Part shown: in pieces, positions 17,125-25,839 of the stretch
Position numbering within the stretch: the first letter of the stretch is position 1
Layout of the letters: each line of letters begins with the position of its first letter
Origin: Leisingera sp. S132
GTDB taxonomy: Bacteria > Pseudomonadota > Alphaproteobacteria > Rhodobacterales > Rhodobacteraceae
DNA length: 64,000 nucleotides
Direction of reading: 5' to 3'
Assembly (NCBI RefSeq): GCF_025144465.1
Contig: NZ_CP083553.1
Span: 2,974,001 to 3,038,000, forward strand
The notes under the pieces: generated by a model
Told to the model about the DNA's origin: nothing
Database searches by the model: none
What the model saw: the letters and a program-made list of their open reading frames with translations, nothing else
Translations under genes and position numbers: made by a program

Positions 17125-17904
17125 TTAGTCGCCGCAAGCGGGCGCTGCAGCCGGCCAGGATCTGGCATTCAGAGCAGTTTCGCCGCCTGGTATCTCAGGC
17201 ACGGCGCCACGGCGGATAGCACGCACTCTCCGGTTCATCCAGTGGCGGATCCCCCACCTGAACATCAGCCCGCGCAGCCCAGTCAGGTCTTGCTGATGCG
17301 CGGCAAAAAACTCATCAGGAGAGGCAAACACACCCAGATCCGCGTTGATTCCGGTGCGCTGGATATAAGTATCGGTGCCCGACCAGGCCACCTTCGGCGC
17401 TTGCAAACAATCCGTTCCCGCTCCGTAAGCACACAATGCGTTCCGCTCCGGGAAAGCCGCCTGCAGAGAGGATAGGACTGCTTCGTCCAGAATGAACCCT
17501 TCAAGATTCACCCATTTCCCATCAAAACAGACTTCGACCCATGAGTGCAGAATGCTGTCCGGGGTGATCCCATAGACAGCTTCAGGCACCAGTCCGCGCT
17601 GCAGGCTCTTGAAAATTGTAAAGCCATGCGACCGGCAGGCAATCCCCATCCCCCGCAGCAAGGCCATCAGCAGCACGCCCTTGGTATTGCACTGCCCATA
17701 ACCGTCCTTCAGGACCTCAGACGCTTTCAGGGTATCGCGCGCATTATAGCCAAAGCCAATTTCGTTGCGGACAAAATCATAGGCCGCCCCAATCCGGTCC
17801 CCTTCCGGCAGGGCTTGCCAGCCGCGCCGGGTGATCAAGTCCGCCATGGCCGGGTGGCTGAAGTCCAGCAATCCGGTTTCCAGCAGATATTCAGAATTCT
17901 CCAT
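17125..17904 (-). CDS. Transglutaminase-like domain protein
   Basis: A 259-aa cytoplasmic protein with a transglutaminase/protease-like fold. The probable catalytic Cys lies in YGQCNTKGVLLMALLRGMGI (about residue 72) and the His in SILHSWVEV (about 121); an Asp follows in the CFDGKWVNLEGF segment. This matches the Cys-His-Asp order of the family. No signal peptide. Single gene convergent with DUF2270, driven by an unusual MerR-type promoter (17931-17961). Substrate unknown. Confidence 0.82.
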   Translation of the reverse strand: MENSEYLLETGLLDFSHPAMADLITRRGWQALPEGDRIGAAYDFVRNEIGFGYNARDTLKASEVLKDGYGQCNTKGVLLMALLRGMGIACRSHGFTIFKSLQRGLVPEAVYGITPDSILHSWVEVCFDGKWVNLEGFILDEAVLSSLQAAFPERNALCAYGAGTDCLQAPKVAWSGTDTYIQRTGINADLGVFASPDEFFAAHQQDLTGLRGLMFRWGIRHWMNRRVRAIRRGAVPEIPGGETALNARSWPAAAPACGD

Positions 17905-17930
17905 GAGCGATTCTCCGTTTACCTGCTCCG

Positions 17931-17961
17931 CTCATAGGACCTCTAGCGGCTAGAGGATCAA
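17931..17961 (-). promoter_or_regulatory. MerR-type promoter with 19-bp spacer and operator dyad
   Basis: On the minus strand a -35 element TTGATC and a -10 element TATGAG are 19 bp apart, and the spacer region is occupied by the dyad CCTCTAGCCGCTAGAGG (7-bp arms, 3-bp centre, 17940-17956). A long spacer overlapped by a dyad is the hallmark of MerR-family activators, which untwist such promoters. The start site would lie about 20 bp before the ATG at 17904. Confidence 0.6.
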
Positions 17962-18064
17962 GACGGTTCATCCACCGATACAGGTTGGCGGCACGCCATA
18001 TCCGCCCGGCGGGAGCACAGAGCCAGGAACCACGGCAGCAGCCCCGAAGCAGTGCCGGCGCCGC

Positions 18065-18775
18065 CTACCCGGTGCGCAGGTCCTGCATGGCAAAGCCAAC
18101 AACGGCCCGGCAGGTTTCGTTCAGCGCGTCAAACGCCGGAACATCCGCCTCCAGCCCGTCGAACAGCAGGGAAAACTCGGTGCAGGCTGTCACGAGGCAC
18201 TCCGCCCCCTCTGCCTGCAGACCGGCCGCCAGCAAGACCAGCCTATGGCGGGAGGCGTCCGTGACGCCCTCTGCCTTGATCGTCTGGATAAGGTCCAGCA
18301 CCTCATCCTCGTCAGCGCAGTAAAGCGGTGCCAGCCCGCGCGACCTGGCCGGGGCGTCGTAAATCCCTGTCATGCGCACCGCCGGTGAGGCCAGAATGCC
18401 GACCCTCCGCACCGGCAGACCCGATGCCTTGATGGCATCGGGCACCGCCTCGATCATGCTGATCAGGGGAATGCCGCAGGCGGCGGTGATGGCCGGCGCA
18501 TAGAAATGCGCGGTATTGCAGGGCATCACCAGCGCTCTGGCCCCCATCGCCTCCAGCTGTTGCGCCATCCCGGCCAGCACCGGGGCCGGATCCGGGCCGG
18601 TACGGCGGATCAGGTGATCAATCCGCGACGGCACCTGCGGATTGCTGTCCACCAGCAGCTGGATATGGTCCTGATCACGAGCCGCAGGGGTAAAGCTGAT
18701 GATGCGCTGCATCATCAGCACTGTCGCCTCCGGCCCCATGCCGCCAAGAATGCCTATCGGTCTGGGCGTGTTCAT
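18065..18775 (-). CDS. Aspartate/glutamate racemase family protein
   Basis: A 236-aa enzyme of the cofactor-independent Asp/Glu racemase family, interconverting L- and D-amino acids by two cysteines. Both are visible: VMPCNTAHF in the N-terminal half and LVTACTEFSLL in the C-terminal half; the start GILGGMGPEAT is typical. The ATG at 18775 follows a GGAGG by 14 bp; a TTG 24 bp further upstream is possible. It lies about 30 bp after the lyase gene, in the same operon, so it may supply or remove a D-form of that enzyme's substrate. Confidence 0.85.
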   Translation of the reverse strand: MNTPRPIGILGGMGPEATVLMMQRIISFTPAARDQDHIQLLVDSNPQVPSRIDHLIRRTGPDPAPVLAGMAQQLEAMGARALVMPCNTAHFYAPAITAACGIPLISMIEAVPDAIKASGLPVRRVGILASPAVRMTGIYDAPARSRGLAPLYCADEDEVLDLIQTIKAEGVTDASRHRLVLLAAGLQAEGAECLVTACTEFSLLFDGLEADVPAFDALNETCRAVVGFAMQDLRTG

Positions 18776-18807
18776 GTTATTTGCCGGAACCTCCATCAAA
18801 AGTCAGA

Positions 18808-19827
18808 TCAGGCGGATTTCCAGCGGCCCGCAAAGTCGAACGCGCTGTCATAGCCGAACAGCGCCGCCGCGCCGCCGGTATGCAGGAATACCACCCGCTC
18901 ACCTTTCTTGAAATGGCCTTTGCGGATCAGATCGATAAAGCCGGCCGCCCCCTTGGCGGAATAGACCGGATCCAGCAGGATGCTTTCCAGCTCGGCAAAC
19001 ATCCGGATCGCCTCCAGACCGCCTTCGGTCGGGATGCCATAACCCTCGCCGACATAATCCGTGTTGGCCACCACATCTTCGCGCTGCACGATGCCGCCGC
19101 AGCCCAGCTTCTCCGCCGTGGCGCAGGCCAGGTTATAGACGTTCTCTTCCTGCTTGGGCTTGGGCGCCCGGACACCGATACCCAAGAGCGGGATCTGCGC
19201 GTTCATCGCCTTCAGGCCGGTGATCAGCCCCGCCTGGGTTCCGGCAGAGCCGGTGGCATGAACGATATGGTCGATCTTCAGCCCGCCGGCATTGGCCTGC
19301 TGCAGGATCTCAAAGGCGCAGTTCACATAGCCCAGTGCGCCCGTGGCGTTGGAGCCGCCGCCGGGGATCGTATAGACATTTCTGCCATCGGCGCGGAATT
19401 TCTCGGCCACGGCCTCCATTTCCGCATTCATGTCCAGGCCGCCGGGGCGCTTTTCGGTGGTGGCGCCGTGCAGGTGGTCCAGCAGCACGTTGCCGTTGTT
19501 GTTGTAATTCGCGTTGTTCGAGCCGGTGCGGTCCTCCAGCAGGATATGGCAATCGAGGCCCAGCTTGGCCGCAAAGGCCGCAGTCTGGCGGGCATGGTTC
19601 GATTGGGTGGCACCCTGGGTCATCACCATATCGGCTCCCTGCAGCTCCGCCTCTGCCATCAGGAACTCCAGCTTGCGGGTTTTATTGCCGCCGGTGGACA
19701 GCCCGGTGCAATCGTCCCGCTTGATCCAGATCTCGGGCCCGCCCAGCTCCTTGCTCAGGCGGTCGAGCCGCTCCAGCGGCGTGGGCAGATGCGCGATGAA
19801 ACGGCGGGGGAAGCGGGCAAGGTGCAT
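18808..19827 (-). CDS. cuyA: PLP-dependent L-cysteate sulfo-lyase / D-cysteine desulfhydrase
   Basis: A 339-aa PLP enzyme of the ACC deaminase/D-cysteine desulfhydrase family. PLP lysine is in [13 protein letters not shown] (about residue 54); [13 protein letters not shown] and the glycine-rich [13 protein letters not shown] phosphate-binding segment are intact. The N-terminus [20 protein letters not shown] and the divergent LysR gene fit, from memory, CuyA of Ruegeria pomeroyi, which splits L-cysteate into pyruvate, ammonium and sulfite. D-cysteine desulfhydrase is the alternative. No sulfite exporter gene is adjacent. The specific gene name is moderately sure; the family is certain. Confidence 0.75.
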   Translation of the reverse strand: MHLARFPRRFIAHLPTPLERLDRLSKELGGPEIWIKRDDCTGLSTGGNKTRKLEFLMAEAELQGADMVMTQGATQSNHARQTAAFAAKLGLDCHILLEDRTGSNNANYNNNGNVLLDHLHGATTEKRPGGLDMNAEMEAVAEKFRADGRNVYTIPGGGSNATGALGYVNCAFEILQQANAGGLKIDHIVHATGSAGTQAGLITGLKAMNAQIPLLGIGVRAPKPKQEENVYNLACATAEKLGCGGIVQREDVVANTDYVGEGYGIPTEGGLEAIRMFAELESILLDPVYSAKGAAGFIDLIRKGHFKKGERVVFLHTGGAAALFGYDSAFDFAGRWKSA

Positions 19828-19949
19828 GGGACTCTCCTAATGTGGATTTTCTGCAAGTTACCTAGCCTCAGCACAGTAAACTAATGCAAAATCCGCAGCT
19901 AAAATTGCCGATCTTGCATGTTGTGACACTTTCGACCTAATCTGCCGCC

Positions 19950-20846
19950 ATGCAGCTGGACTGGATCGACGACATACTTGCGGTAATTGACACCGGCTCC
20001 TTGGCACGCGCGGCAGAGCAGCGCCTGCTGACCCAGCCCGCCTTCACCCGGCGGGTGCGCGGCATCGAAACCCGCCTTGGCGCTCAACTGTTCGACCGCT
20101 CCCGCAAGCCGGTGACAATCCTGCCTGGCGTCATGGCGATGGAGCCGGAACTGCGCGAGCTCAGCGCCCGCCTGCGCCGCCTGAAGCACGACCTGAAGGT
20201 CTCAGCCGAGAGCGGCGGCCGCGGCGTTGCCTTTGCCTGCCAGCACGCGATCACGGCAACCATATCCCCCTGGATCGTGAAACTGCTGACCGCCGCGCAG
20301 GACCAGCCGGTGCGGGTGCGCTCCGGCAACCGCGATGCCTGCCTGATGCAGCTGCTGTCTGGCGATGCCGACTTCGCCGTCGCCTATGACTGGACCGGCG
20401 GAGGAAACCTTGCGCTGCCTGAGGCCTTCGGCACCCGGGCATTGGGCACCGACCATCTGGTGCCGGTTGCCGCGCCCGCCCTTTTGGCCGCGATGGAGCA
20501 AACCGAAATCCCCGCGATCACCTACCCGTCCGATGTATTTCTTGGCCGGGTGGCAAGCCAGGCAATTCACCCCCGGCTGCCGGACGGCACCGTGCTGCTC
20601 CCCAAGGCAGAAACCGCGCTGACGCTGGCCGCTTGCGAATATGCGCTGGACGGGATCGGCGTTGCCTGGCTGCCGCTGAGCCTGGTCAGGCCCCATCTTG
20701 ACGCCGCCCGCCTGCAGCAGGTGCCCGGCCTGCCCGCGGAAGAGCTGAACGTGGTGATGATCCGCCTCGCCGGGCGCGGCAGCCGTCAGCAGGAAGCGGT
20801 CTGGCGCCTGCTGGGCGATTCGGCGGACTGCCCCGGCCTGTCATAA
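19950..20846 (+). CDS. LysR-family regulator divergent from cuyA (CuyR-like)
   Basis: A 298-aa LysR-type regulator: helix-turn-helix at about 5-62 (WIDDILAVIDTGSLARAAEQ...QPAFTRRVRGIETRLG) and a substrate-binding domain after residue 85. It faces the lyase gene across a 122-bp gap, the standard arrangement for a regulator of that operon. The gap holds a dyad ATGCAA (19884-19889) ... TTGCAT (19914-19919) and a GGATTTT/AAAATCC pair that could be the operator. Its end overlaps the convergent LysR gene by 6 bp. Confidence 0.88.
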   Translation: MQLDWIDDILAVIDTGSLARAAEQRLLTQPAFTRRVRGIETRLGAQLFDRSRKPVTILPGVMAMEPELRELSARLRRLKHDLKVSAESGGRGVAFACQHAITATISPWIVKLLTAAQDQPVRVRSGNRDACLMQLLSGDADFAVAYDWTGGGNLALPEAFGTRALGTDHLVPVAAPALLAAMEQTEIPAITYPSDVFLGRVASQAIHPRLPDGTVLLPKAETALTLAACEYALDGIGVAWLPLSLVRPHLDAARLQQVPGLPAEELNVVMIRLAGRGSRQQEAVWRLLGDSADCPGLS

Positions 20847-21725
20847 CGCGTCCCAAACCTGCAGCCCGGTCTTGTCCAGCCGTTCAAGCGAGCAGAACAG
20901 CGACAGGGTCAGCTGCGCCTGCCAGACAGGGCCGCCAACCTGAACCACACGGCCTGCGGCCAGTTCCGCCGCCACCACGCTTTCGGGCAGCCAGGCGATG
21001 CCGCTGCCGGACAGCATCCGGCGTTTGATGGCTTCGGTCAGCGCATCCATATAGCGCAGCGACAAGGGCGGCGTGCGGCTGCCGATGGTCTGGTCAACCA
21101 CCGACCCCAGGAAACTGCTTGGATCATAACCGAGATAGGGAAACGGCCCGCGCCCGCCCCGGTCCAGATCCCACCCTCCGGCCCTGGCCGCGGCGGCCTC
21201 TGCCACCGGCAGCATCAGCTCGGTGCCGATGTCCTTGCGCGCGAATTGCGCCTCGTCGAACACCGGCTGCACGTCCTTGTGCCGGTAATACAGCAGGAAA
21301 TCGCAGGTGCCTTCCGACAGCAGCTGGCAGCAGGTGCGCAGGTTGTCGGAATAGATCCGCACCCGCAGGTTCGGAATGCTGTCTTCCAGTTCGGCAATGC
21401 GCAGCGACAGGTAGTTGACCGAGATCGTATGCAGCACCGCGACGCGCTGAAACGCGGTGCTGCCCTGCTCCTGCGCCCGCAGGGTCTGACGGATGTCGGT
21501 GAGGTTCGCTATCAGCTCCAGCGCCACCGGCAGAAACTGCTGGCCCGCCTCAGACAGCTGCACCGGGTAGCTGGAGCGTTTTATCAGCGGCACCCCCATC
21601 CAGATCTCCAGCGATTTGATCCGCCGGCTGAAGGCCGACTGGGTGATATTCCGCTCTTCCGCGGCGCGGGTGAAATTCAGCGTCCGCGCCAGGCAGGTAA
21701 AGTCCCGCAGCCAGTTGATATCCAA
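20841..21725 (-). CDS. LysR-family regulator facing the TRAP operon
   Basis: A 294-aa LysR-type regulator with helix-turn-helix LARTLNFTRAAEERNITQSAFSRR and an effector domain from about residue 90. The start is set at a TTG (21725) that has GGAGG 5 bp upstream and gives the standard N-terminus (LDINWLRDF); the longer reading to 21827 adds 34 residues unlike the family. Divergent from dctPQM and probably its regulator. Confidence 0.85.
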   Translation of the reverse strand: MDINWLRDFTCLARTLNFTRAAEERNITQSAFSRRIKSLEIWMGVPLIKRSSYPVQLSEAGQQFLPVALELIANLTDIRQTLRAQEQGSTAFQRVAVLHTISVNYLSLRIAELEDSIPNLRVRIYSDNLRTCCQLLSEGTCDFLLYYRHKDVQPVFDEAQFARKDIGTELMLPVAEAAAARAGGWDLDRGGRGPFPYLGYDPSSFLGSVVDQTIGSRTPPLSLRYMDALTEAIKRRMLSGSGIAWLPESVVAAELAAGRVVQVGGPVWQAQLTLSLFCSLERLDKTGLQVWDAL

Positions 21726-21940
21726 TTGCCCCTCCAGCCCAGCAGCAAGATACTGGAAACAAACATCTATACGTTTTTCGAATAGTTTAATGTATTTTTT
21801 GAGTTGGCCAACCCCGCACGGCAGCACCTAGCCTTCCCTACAGGCATCCCGGGCCTCAGGCCAAAATCACCAAAAGGGGGAGCCACGGGTCCGGCGTCCT
21901 TGAGAGCCGCCATGAAGCCCGAGTTTCAAGGGAGGAACAA

Positions 21941-22924
21941 ATGATCAGAACGACAACATCCGCAGTTGCCCTGGCGGCTGCCCTGGCCGCAGGCGCGGCC
22001 TCCGCCGAGACCACGCTGCGCCTCAGCACCTATGTGAACGAATCCGACATCCGCTATCAGGGCTTCACCCATTTCGCGGACCTCGTCGCGGAAAAAACCG
22101 GCGGCTCCGTCAAGGTTGAGGTGTTCCCTTCGGCCACGCTGCACGGCTGGTCCGAGGGCGTCGATTCCGTTCAGGGCGGCGTCTCCGACATCAGCTGGAT
22201 CAACGCCGACAACCGCCTGCCCTGCTACGCGGTCACGTCGCTGTATCCGGCCGAGGTCAGCCTGGAAGACCAGACCGGCCTCGATGCCGCCTATGCTGAG
22301 CTGATCCGCGATGAGGCCGCAAACGCCGGTCTGGTGCCGCTGTTCAACTCGAACTATTCCTACGATCAGGAATGGTGGTTCGAGGAGCCGATCAGCGACA
22401 TCGGCAACCTGGACGGCAAGCTGGTGCGCTCCATCGGGCCGCTGGTCAGCATGATGATCGAGACCTGGGGCGGCGAGCCGGTGTTCGTGGCGCCCAAGGA
22501 AGTGTTCCAGTCGGCCGAACGCGGTGTCGTGGACGGCATCAACATGGGGGTTGCCACCTACAGCTCCTGGAAGCTGTGGACCGTGATGCCCTATATGGTC
22601 AACGCCAACCTGTTCTACGGCAACATCCAGTACATGATGAACAAGAACAAGTTCGACGCCCTGACCGCAGAGGAGCAGGCGGCGCTGACGGCCGCGGCGG
22701 CCGAGACCGAAAAATGGCTGCAGCCGCGCTATGAGGCCTGGGTCGACCAGCAGGTCGGCAATGCTGTGATGCAGGGCGGCGGTGCCGCAGTGTCCATTTC
22801 CGATGACCAGCGCGAAGCCCTGATCGCCAGCGTCAAACCCAAGTGGGATGAAACGGTGAACGAAGCCTGCGGCGCGGAAATGGCCGACAGCATCCGTTCG
22901 CTGCTGGCCAGCCACGCGCCCTAA
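21941..22924 (+). CDS. dctP: TRAP transporter substrate-binding protein DctP
   Basis: A 327-aa periplasmic binding protein with signal peptide MIRTTTSAVALAAALAAG ending in ASA. It follows the DctP pattern: LRLSTYVNESD, FADLVAEKTGGSVKVEVFPSATL, VRSIGPLVSMMIETWGGEPV, and ESAERGVVDG-like QSAERGVVDGINMG near residue 190. First gene of a tripartite ATP-independent transporter operon. It lacks the Arg found in many classical C4-dicarboxylate DctPs at the LVRS position only by context, so the ligand is unknown; the neighbouring cysteate-type lyase raises a sulfonate as one option. Confidence 0.92.
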   Translation: MIRTTTSAVALAAALAAGAASAETTLRLSTYVNESDIRYQGFTHFADLVAEKTGGSVKVEVFPSATLHGWSEGVDSVQGGVSDISWINADNRLPCYAVTSLYPAEVSLEDQTGLDAAYAELIRDEAANAGLVPLFNSNYSYDQEWWFEEPISDIGNLDGKLVRSIGPLVSMMIETWGGEPVFVAPKEVFQSAERGVVDGINMGVATYSSWKLWTVMPYMVNANLFYGNIQYMMNKNKFDALTAEEQAALTAAAAETEKWLQPRYEAWVDQQVGNAVMQGGGAAVSISDDQREALIASVKPKWDETVNEACGAEMADSIRSLLASHAP

Positions 22925-22998
22925 GGCTCCCCCCCGGCCCGGCGGTGCGGCCGATGCCCGCCGCCGGGAACTGAACACCTCCAACAAGGAGCCCTGTC

Positions 22999-23508
22999 AT
23001 GGATGACGGTCTAGACCGCCTGATCCGGGCCGTGGAACGTGCAGTCGTCTGGCTGGCCGGAGCGGGCGCCGCTGTGGTTCTGGTTCAGATGCTGTGGATC
23101 TCCTACGGTGTCTTTGTGCGCTACGGCCTGGGAAAACCCGACCGGATGGTGACCGAAGCCACAGCCCTGCTGCTGTTCCCGGTCGCCTTTGCCGGCCTCG
23201 CCTATGCGCTGCGCGAAGACGCCTTTCCCAAGGTCACGATGATCACGGAGCTGCTCCGCCCTGGCGCCCGGCGGCTGCTGGATATCATCAATCACATCCT
23301 GATGCTGGGGGTCGGCAGCTTCTTTGCCTATGCCGGGGTCAGCGCCACGATCCGCTCGTTCAACTCTGGCGTTGCCTCCGAAATCCTGCACTGGCCCCGC
23401 TATGCGTTCTGGGCCCCCGGCGCCACGGCGCTGGTGCTGTTTTCACTTTATGCCGCGCTGCGTCTGATCCGCCTGATCCGCACTCCGGCCCCGTCGGGAG
23501 ACCTCTAA
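22999..23508 (+). CDS. dctQ: TRAP transporter small permease DctQ
   Basis: A 169-aa inner-membrane protein with four predicted helices (about 15-37, 50-70, 88-110, 135-158), the size and topology of the DctQ subunit that couples the binding protein to the large permease. It contains the usual YGVFVRYGLGKPDRMVTEA segment after helix 1. Third base of its stop is shared with the dctM start codon. Confidence 0.9.
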   Translation: MDDGLDRLIRAVERAVVWLAGAGAAVVLVQMLWISYGVFVRYGLGKPDRMVTEATALLLFPVAFAGLAYALREDAFPKVTMITELLRPGARRLLDIINHILMLGVGSFFAYAGVSATIRSFNSGVASEILHWPRYAFWAPGATALVLFSLYAALRLIRLIRTPAPSGDL

Positions 23509-24809
23509 TGGAATGGTATACTGTCGGCCTCGGCCTGCTGGGCCTGCTGATGATGTTCATCACCATCGGCCTGCCCATCCCCTTTGCCCTGGCGGCGGCC
23601 TCGCTGCCGTTCCTCTGGCAGATCCAGGGCTGGGAAACCTCCATCGTCTCGTCTGAGCTGAAGCTCTGGGGCGTCTGGATCGACTACATCCTGCTGGCAG
23701 TGCCGCTGTTTGTCTTCCTGGGTGAACTGATCGGACGCTCCAGCATCGGACCTAACCTCTACCAGTTCCTGCATCAGGGTGTCCGGATCAAGGGCTCTGC
23801 CGCCTATGGCTCCATCGGGGCCAGCGCCGGTTTCGGCGCGGTCTGCGGTTCCTCGATGGTGGGGGCGCTCACCATCGGCGGCGTCGCGCTGCCGGAAATG
23901 CTGCGGCTGGGCTACGGCAAGCGCCTGTCCAGCGGCGTGCTGGCCGCGGGCGGCACCCTGTCGGTGCTGATCCCGCCCAGCCTGATCCTGCTGTTCTACG
24001 GCATTGTCACCGACCAAAGCATCGGCGACCTGTTCATAGCGGGCGTCATCCCCGGGCTGATCCTGGTCTCCAGCTTTGTGGTGGTGGTGCTGATCTGGGG
24101 CATGATGAAGCCCGAGGACATCCCCGGCAGCGAGGACGCCGCCAAGATGCCGCTGAAGATGATCCTCAGCACCATCGGCCCTGTCATCCTGATCGGCCTG
24201 GTGATCACCGTCGCGATCTACGCAGGCATCGCCACCCCGACCGAGGCCGCCGCCGTTGCCGCCCTTCTGACCGTGGTGCTGGCCTTCTGGGTCGGCGACC
24301 TCAACTGGCAGGGCTTCAAGGGCGCCATCTTCGCCACCATGCGCACCATGGGCTATCTGGGCCTGCTGCTGTCGGCCGGGGTGCTGTTCGGCTTCGTGCT
24401 GACCTACTACCGGGTGCCGCAGCAGTTCACCGACCTGTTCCTGTCGTTTGAGCTGTCGCCCTACACGGTCCTGGCCATCGTGCTGGTGTTCTACATCGTG
24501 CTTGGCATGTTCCTGGAACCGGTATCGATGACCTTCATCACGCTGCCGACCATCTACCCGCTGATGGATGCAGCCGGGTTCGATCTGATCTGGTTCGGTG
24601 TCGTCTACACCATCACCATGGAAATCGCGGTGCTGACTCCACCGGTGGGACTGAACCTCTATGTGATCCAGGCCATCGGCCGCGAACAGGTGAGCATCGG
24701 CGACGTGATCATGGGCTGCCTGCCCTTCATCGCCGCCATGATCCTGCTCATCTCCATTCTCATCCTGTCGCCTGATGTGGCGCTGTGGCTGCCGGAGCAA
24801 ATGCGCTGA
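23508..24809 (+). CDS. dctM: TRAP transporter large permease DctM
   Basis: A 433-aa polytopic permease with about 12 helices; conserved SAGFGAVCGSSMVGALTIGGVALPEM and GGTLSVLIPPSLILLFYGI motifs are characteristic of DctM. The start is the ATG overlapping the dctQ stop (TAATG), giving translational coupling. Its own stop overlaps the ATG of the following hydrolase gene. Confidence 0.93.
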   Translation: MEWYTVGLGLLGLLMMFITIGLPIPFALAAASLPFLWQIQGWETSIVSSELKLWGVWIDYILLAVPLFVFLGELIGRSSIGPNLYQFLHQGVRIKGSAAYGSIGASAGFGAVCGSSMVGALTIGGVALPEMLRLGYGKRLSSGVLAAGGTLSVLIPPSLILLFYGIVTDQSIGDLFIAGVIPGLILVSSFVVVVLIWGMMKPEDIPGSEDAAKMPLKMILSTIGPVILIGLVITVAIYAGIATPTEAAAVAALLTVVLAFWVGDLNWQGFKGAIFATMRTMGYLGLLLSAGVLFGFVLTYYRVPQQFTDLFLSFELSPYTVLAIVLVFYIVLGMFLEPVSMTFITLPTIYPLMDAAGFDLIWFGVVYTITMEIAVLTPPVGLNLYVIQAIGREQVSIGDVIMGCLPFIAAMILLISILILSPDVALWLPEQMR

Positions 24810-25579
24810 TGCCGACCCTCCCCTATCTGCGTTCCGGCTCCGGCCCGGTTCTGGTTCTGGTGCACGGCTATCTGGGCGGCGCTACCCAGTGGCAAAACGA
24901 GATCGACGCCTTCAGCAGCGAATACGATGTGATCGCCCCCAACCTTCCGGGCTTTGCAGCTGCCGCCGGCCTGCCCGGCTGCAGCAGTATCGCGGCAATG
25001 GCAGAGGCCGTGCTCGGCCTGCTCGACAGCCTGCAGATTTCAGAGTTCATCCTGATGGGCCATTCCATGGGCGGAATGATCGCCCAGGAGATGGCCGCAG
25101 CCCGGCCGGCGGCGGTGCAGAAGCTGATCCTCTATGGAACCGGCCCGCTGGGCCTGATGCCGGACCGGTTCGAACCCATCACGGTTTCGCGTGAAAGACT
25201 GCTTGCCGACGGCGTCGCAAAAACCATCGCCCGCATCGGGGCAACCTGGTTCAAGGCCGGAGACACCGCGCGGGGCTATCCGTTGCTGACGCAAATCGGC
25301 GCAGAAGCCAGCCCGCAGGCCGCTTTGGCCGCGCTGGAGGCGATGGCCGGCTGGGACGGCCGGCACGCGCTGCCGCAGCTGACCATGCCGACGCTGGTTG
25401 TCTGGGGGGACTCCGACCGTTCTTACCGCTGGCCGCAGGTGGAATCGCTGTGGACCAACCTGCCCAACGTGCGCCTGTCCGTGGTGCCCGGCGCCGCCCA
25501 TGCGGTGCATCTGGAAAAACCGGCGCTGTTTCAGTCCCTGGTCCGTGACTTCCTGCAGGAAGGCTGCGGCACCGGCTAG
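24809..25579 (+). CDS. Alpha/beta hydrolase
   Basis: A 256-aa alpha/beta-fold hydrolase. Oxyanion segment LVHGYLGG, nucleophile elbow GHSMGG (Ser about 90), acid WGDSD and His in GAAHAVHLEKP are all present. Its start ATG overlaps the dctM stop (TGATG), so it belongs to the TRAP operon and probably acts on the imported compound, for example as an esterase or C-C hydrolase. Exact substrate unknown. Confidence 0.88.
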   Translation: MPTLPYLRSGSGPVLVLVHGYLGGATQWQNEIDAFSSEYDVIAPNLPGFAAAAGLPGCSSIAAMAEAVLGLLDSLQISEFILMGHSMGGMIAQEMAAARPAAVQKLILYGTGPLGLMPDRFEPITVSRERLLADGVAKTIARIGATWFKAGDTARGYPLLTQIGAEASPQAALAALEAMAGWDGRHALPQLTMPTLVVWGDSDRSYRWPQVESLWTNLPNVRLSVVPGAAHAVHLEKPALFQSLVRDFLQEGCGTG

Positions 25580-25783
25580 CCGCCATCCGGCTTGCTTCAA
25601 CCGACGGCCGTTCAGGACGTGCCTGCACTGTCTTGCCTCCTTCCGAAAGGGCCCGGCCGGGCAAGCCCGCGTTCCTGCCGGGGTAAGGCAAAGCGCAGTG
25701 ATGGCATCTTTGCCTCCTCCCGGGCGTGGGATCGCTGTCCTCCCTCAGGCGCCCCTGCATGACAGAGCGCCGCCCCACAACAG

Positions 25784-25813
25784 AAAAAGGGCCGCCCGGC
25801 AGGCAGCCCTTTT
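25784..25813 (-). terminator. Terminator of ccoNOQP
   Basis: On the minus strand a GC-rich stem GGGC...GCCC is flanked by AAAA before and TTTTT after, about 30 bp downstream of the ccoP stop. The flanking A and T runs make it potentially bidirectional, serving the convergent hydrolase too. Confidence 0.65.
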
Positions 25814-25839
25814 CCGCGTTTCTGAAAACCGGCCCCGGC

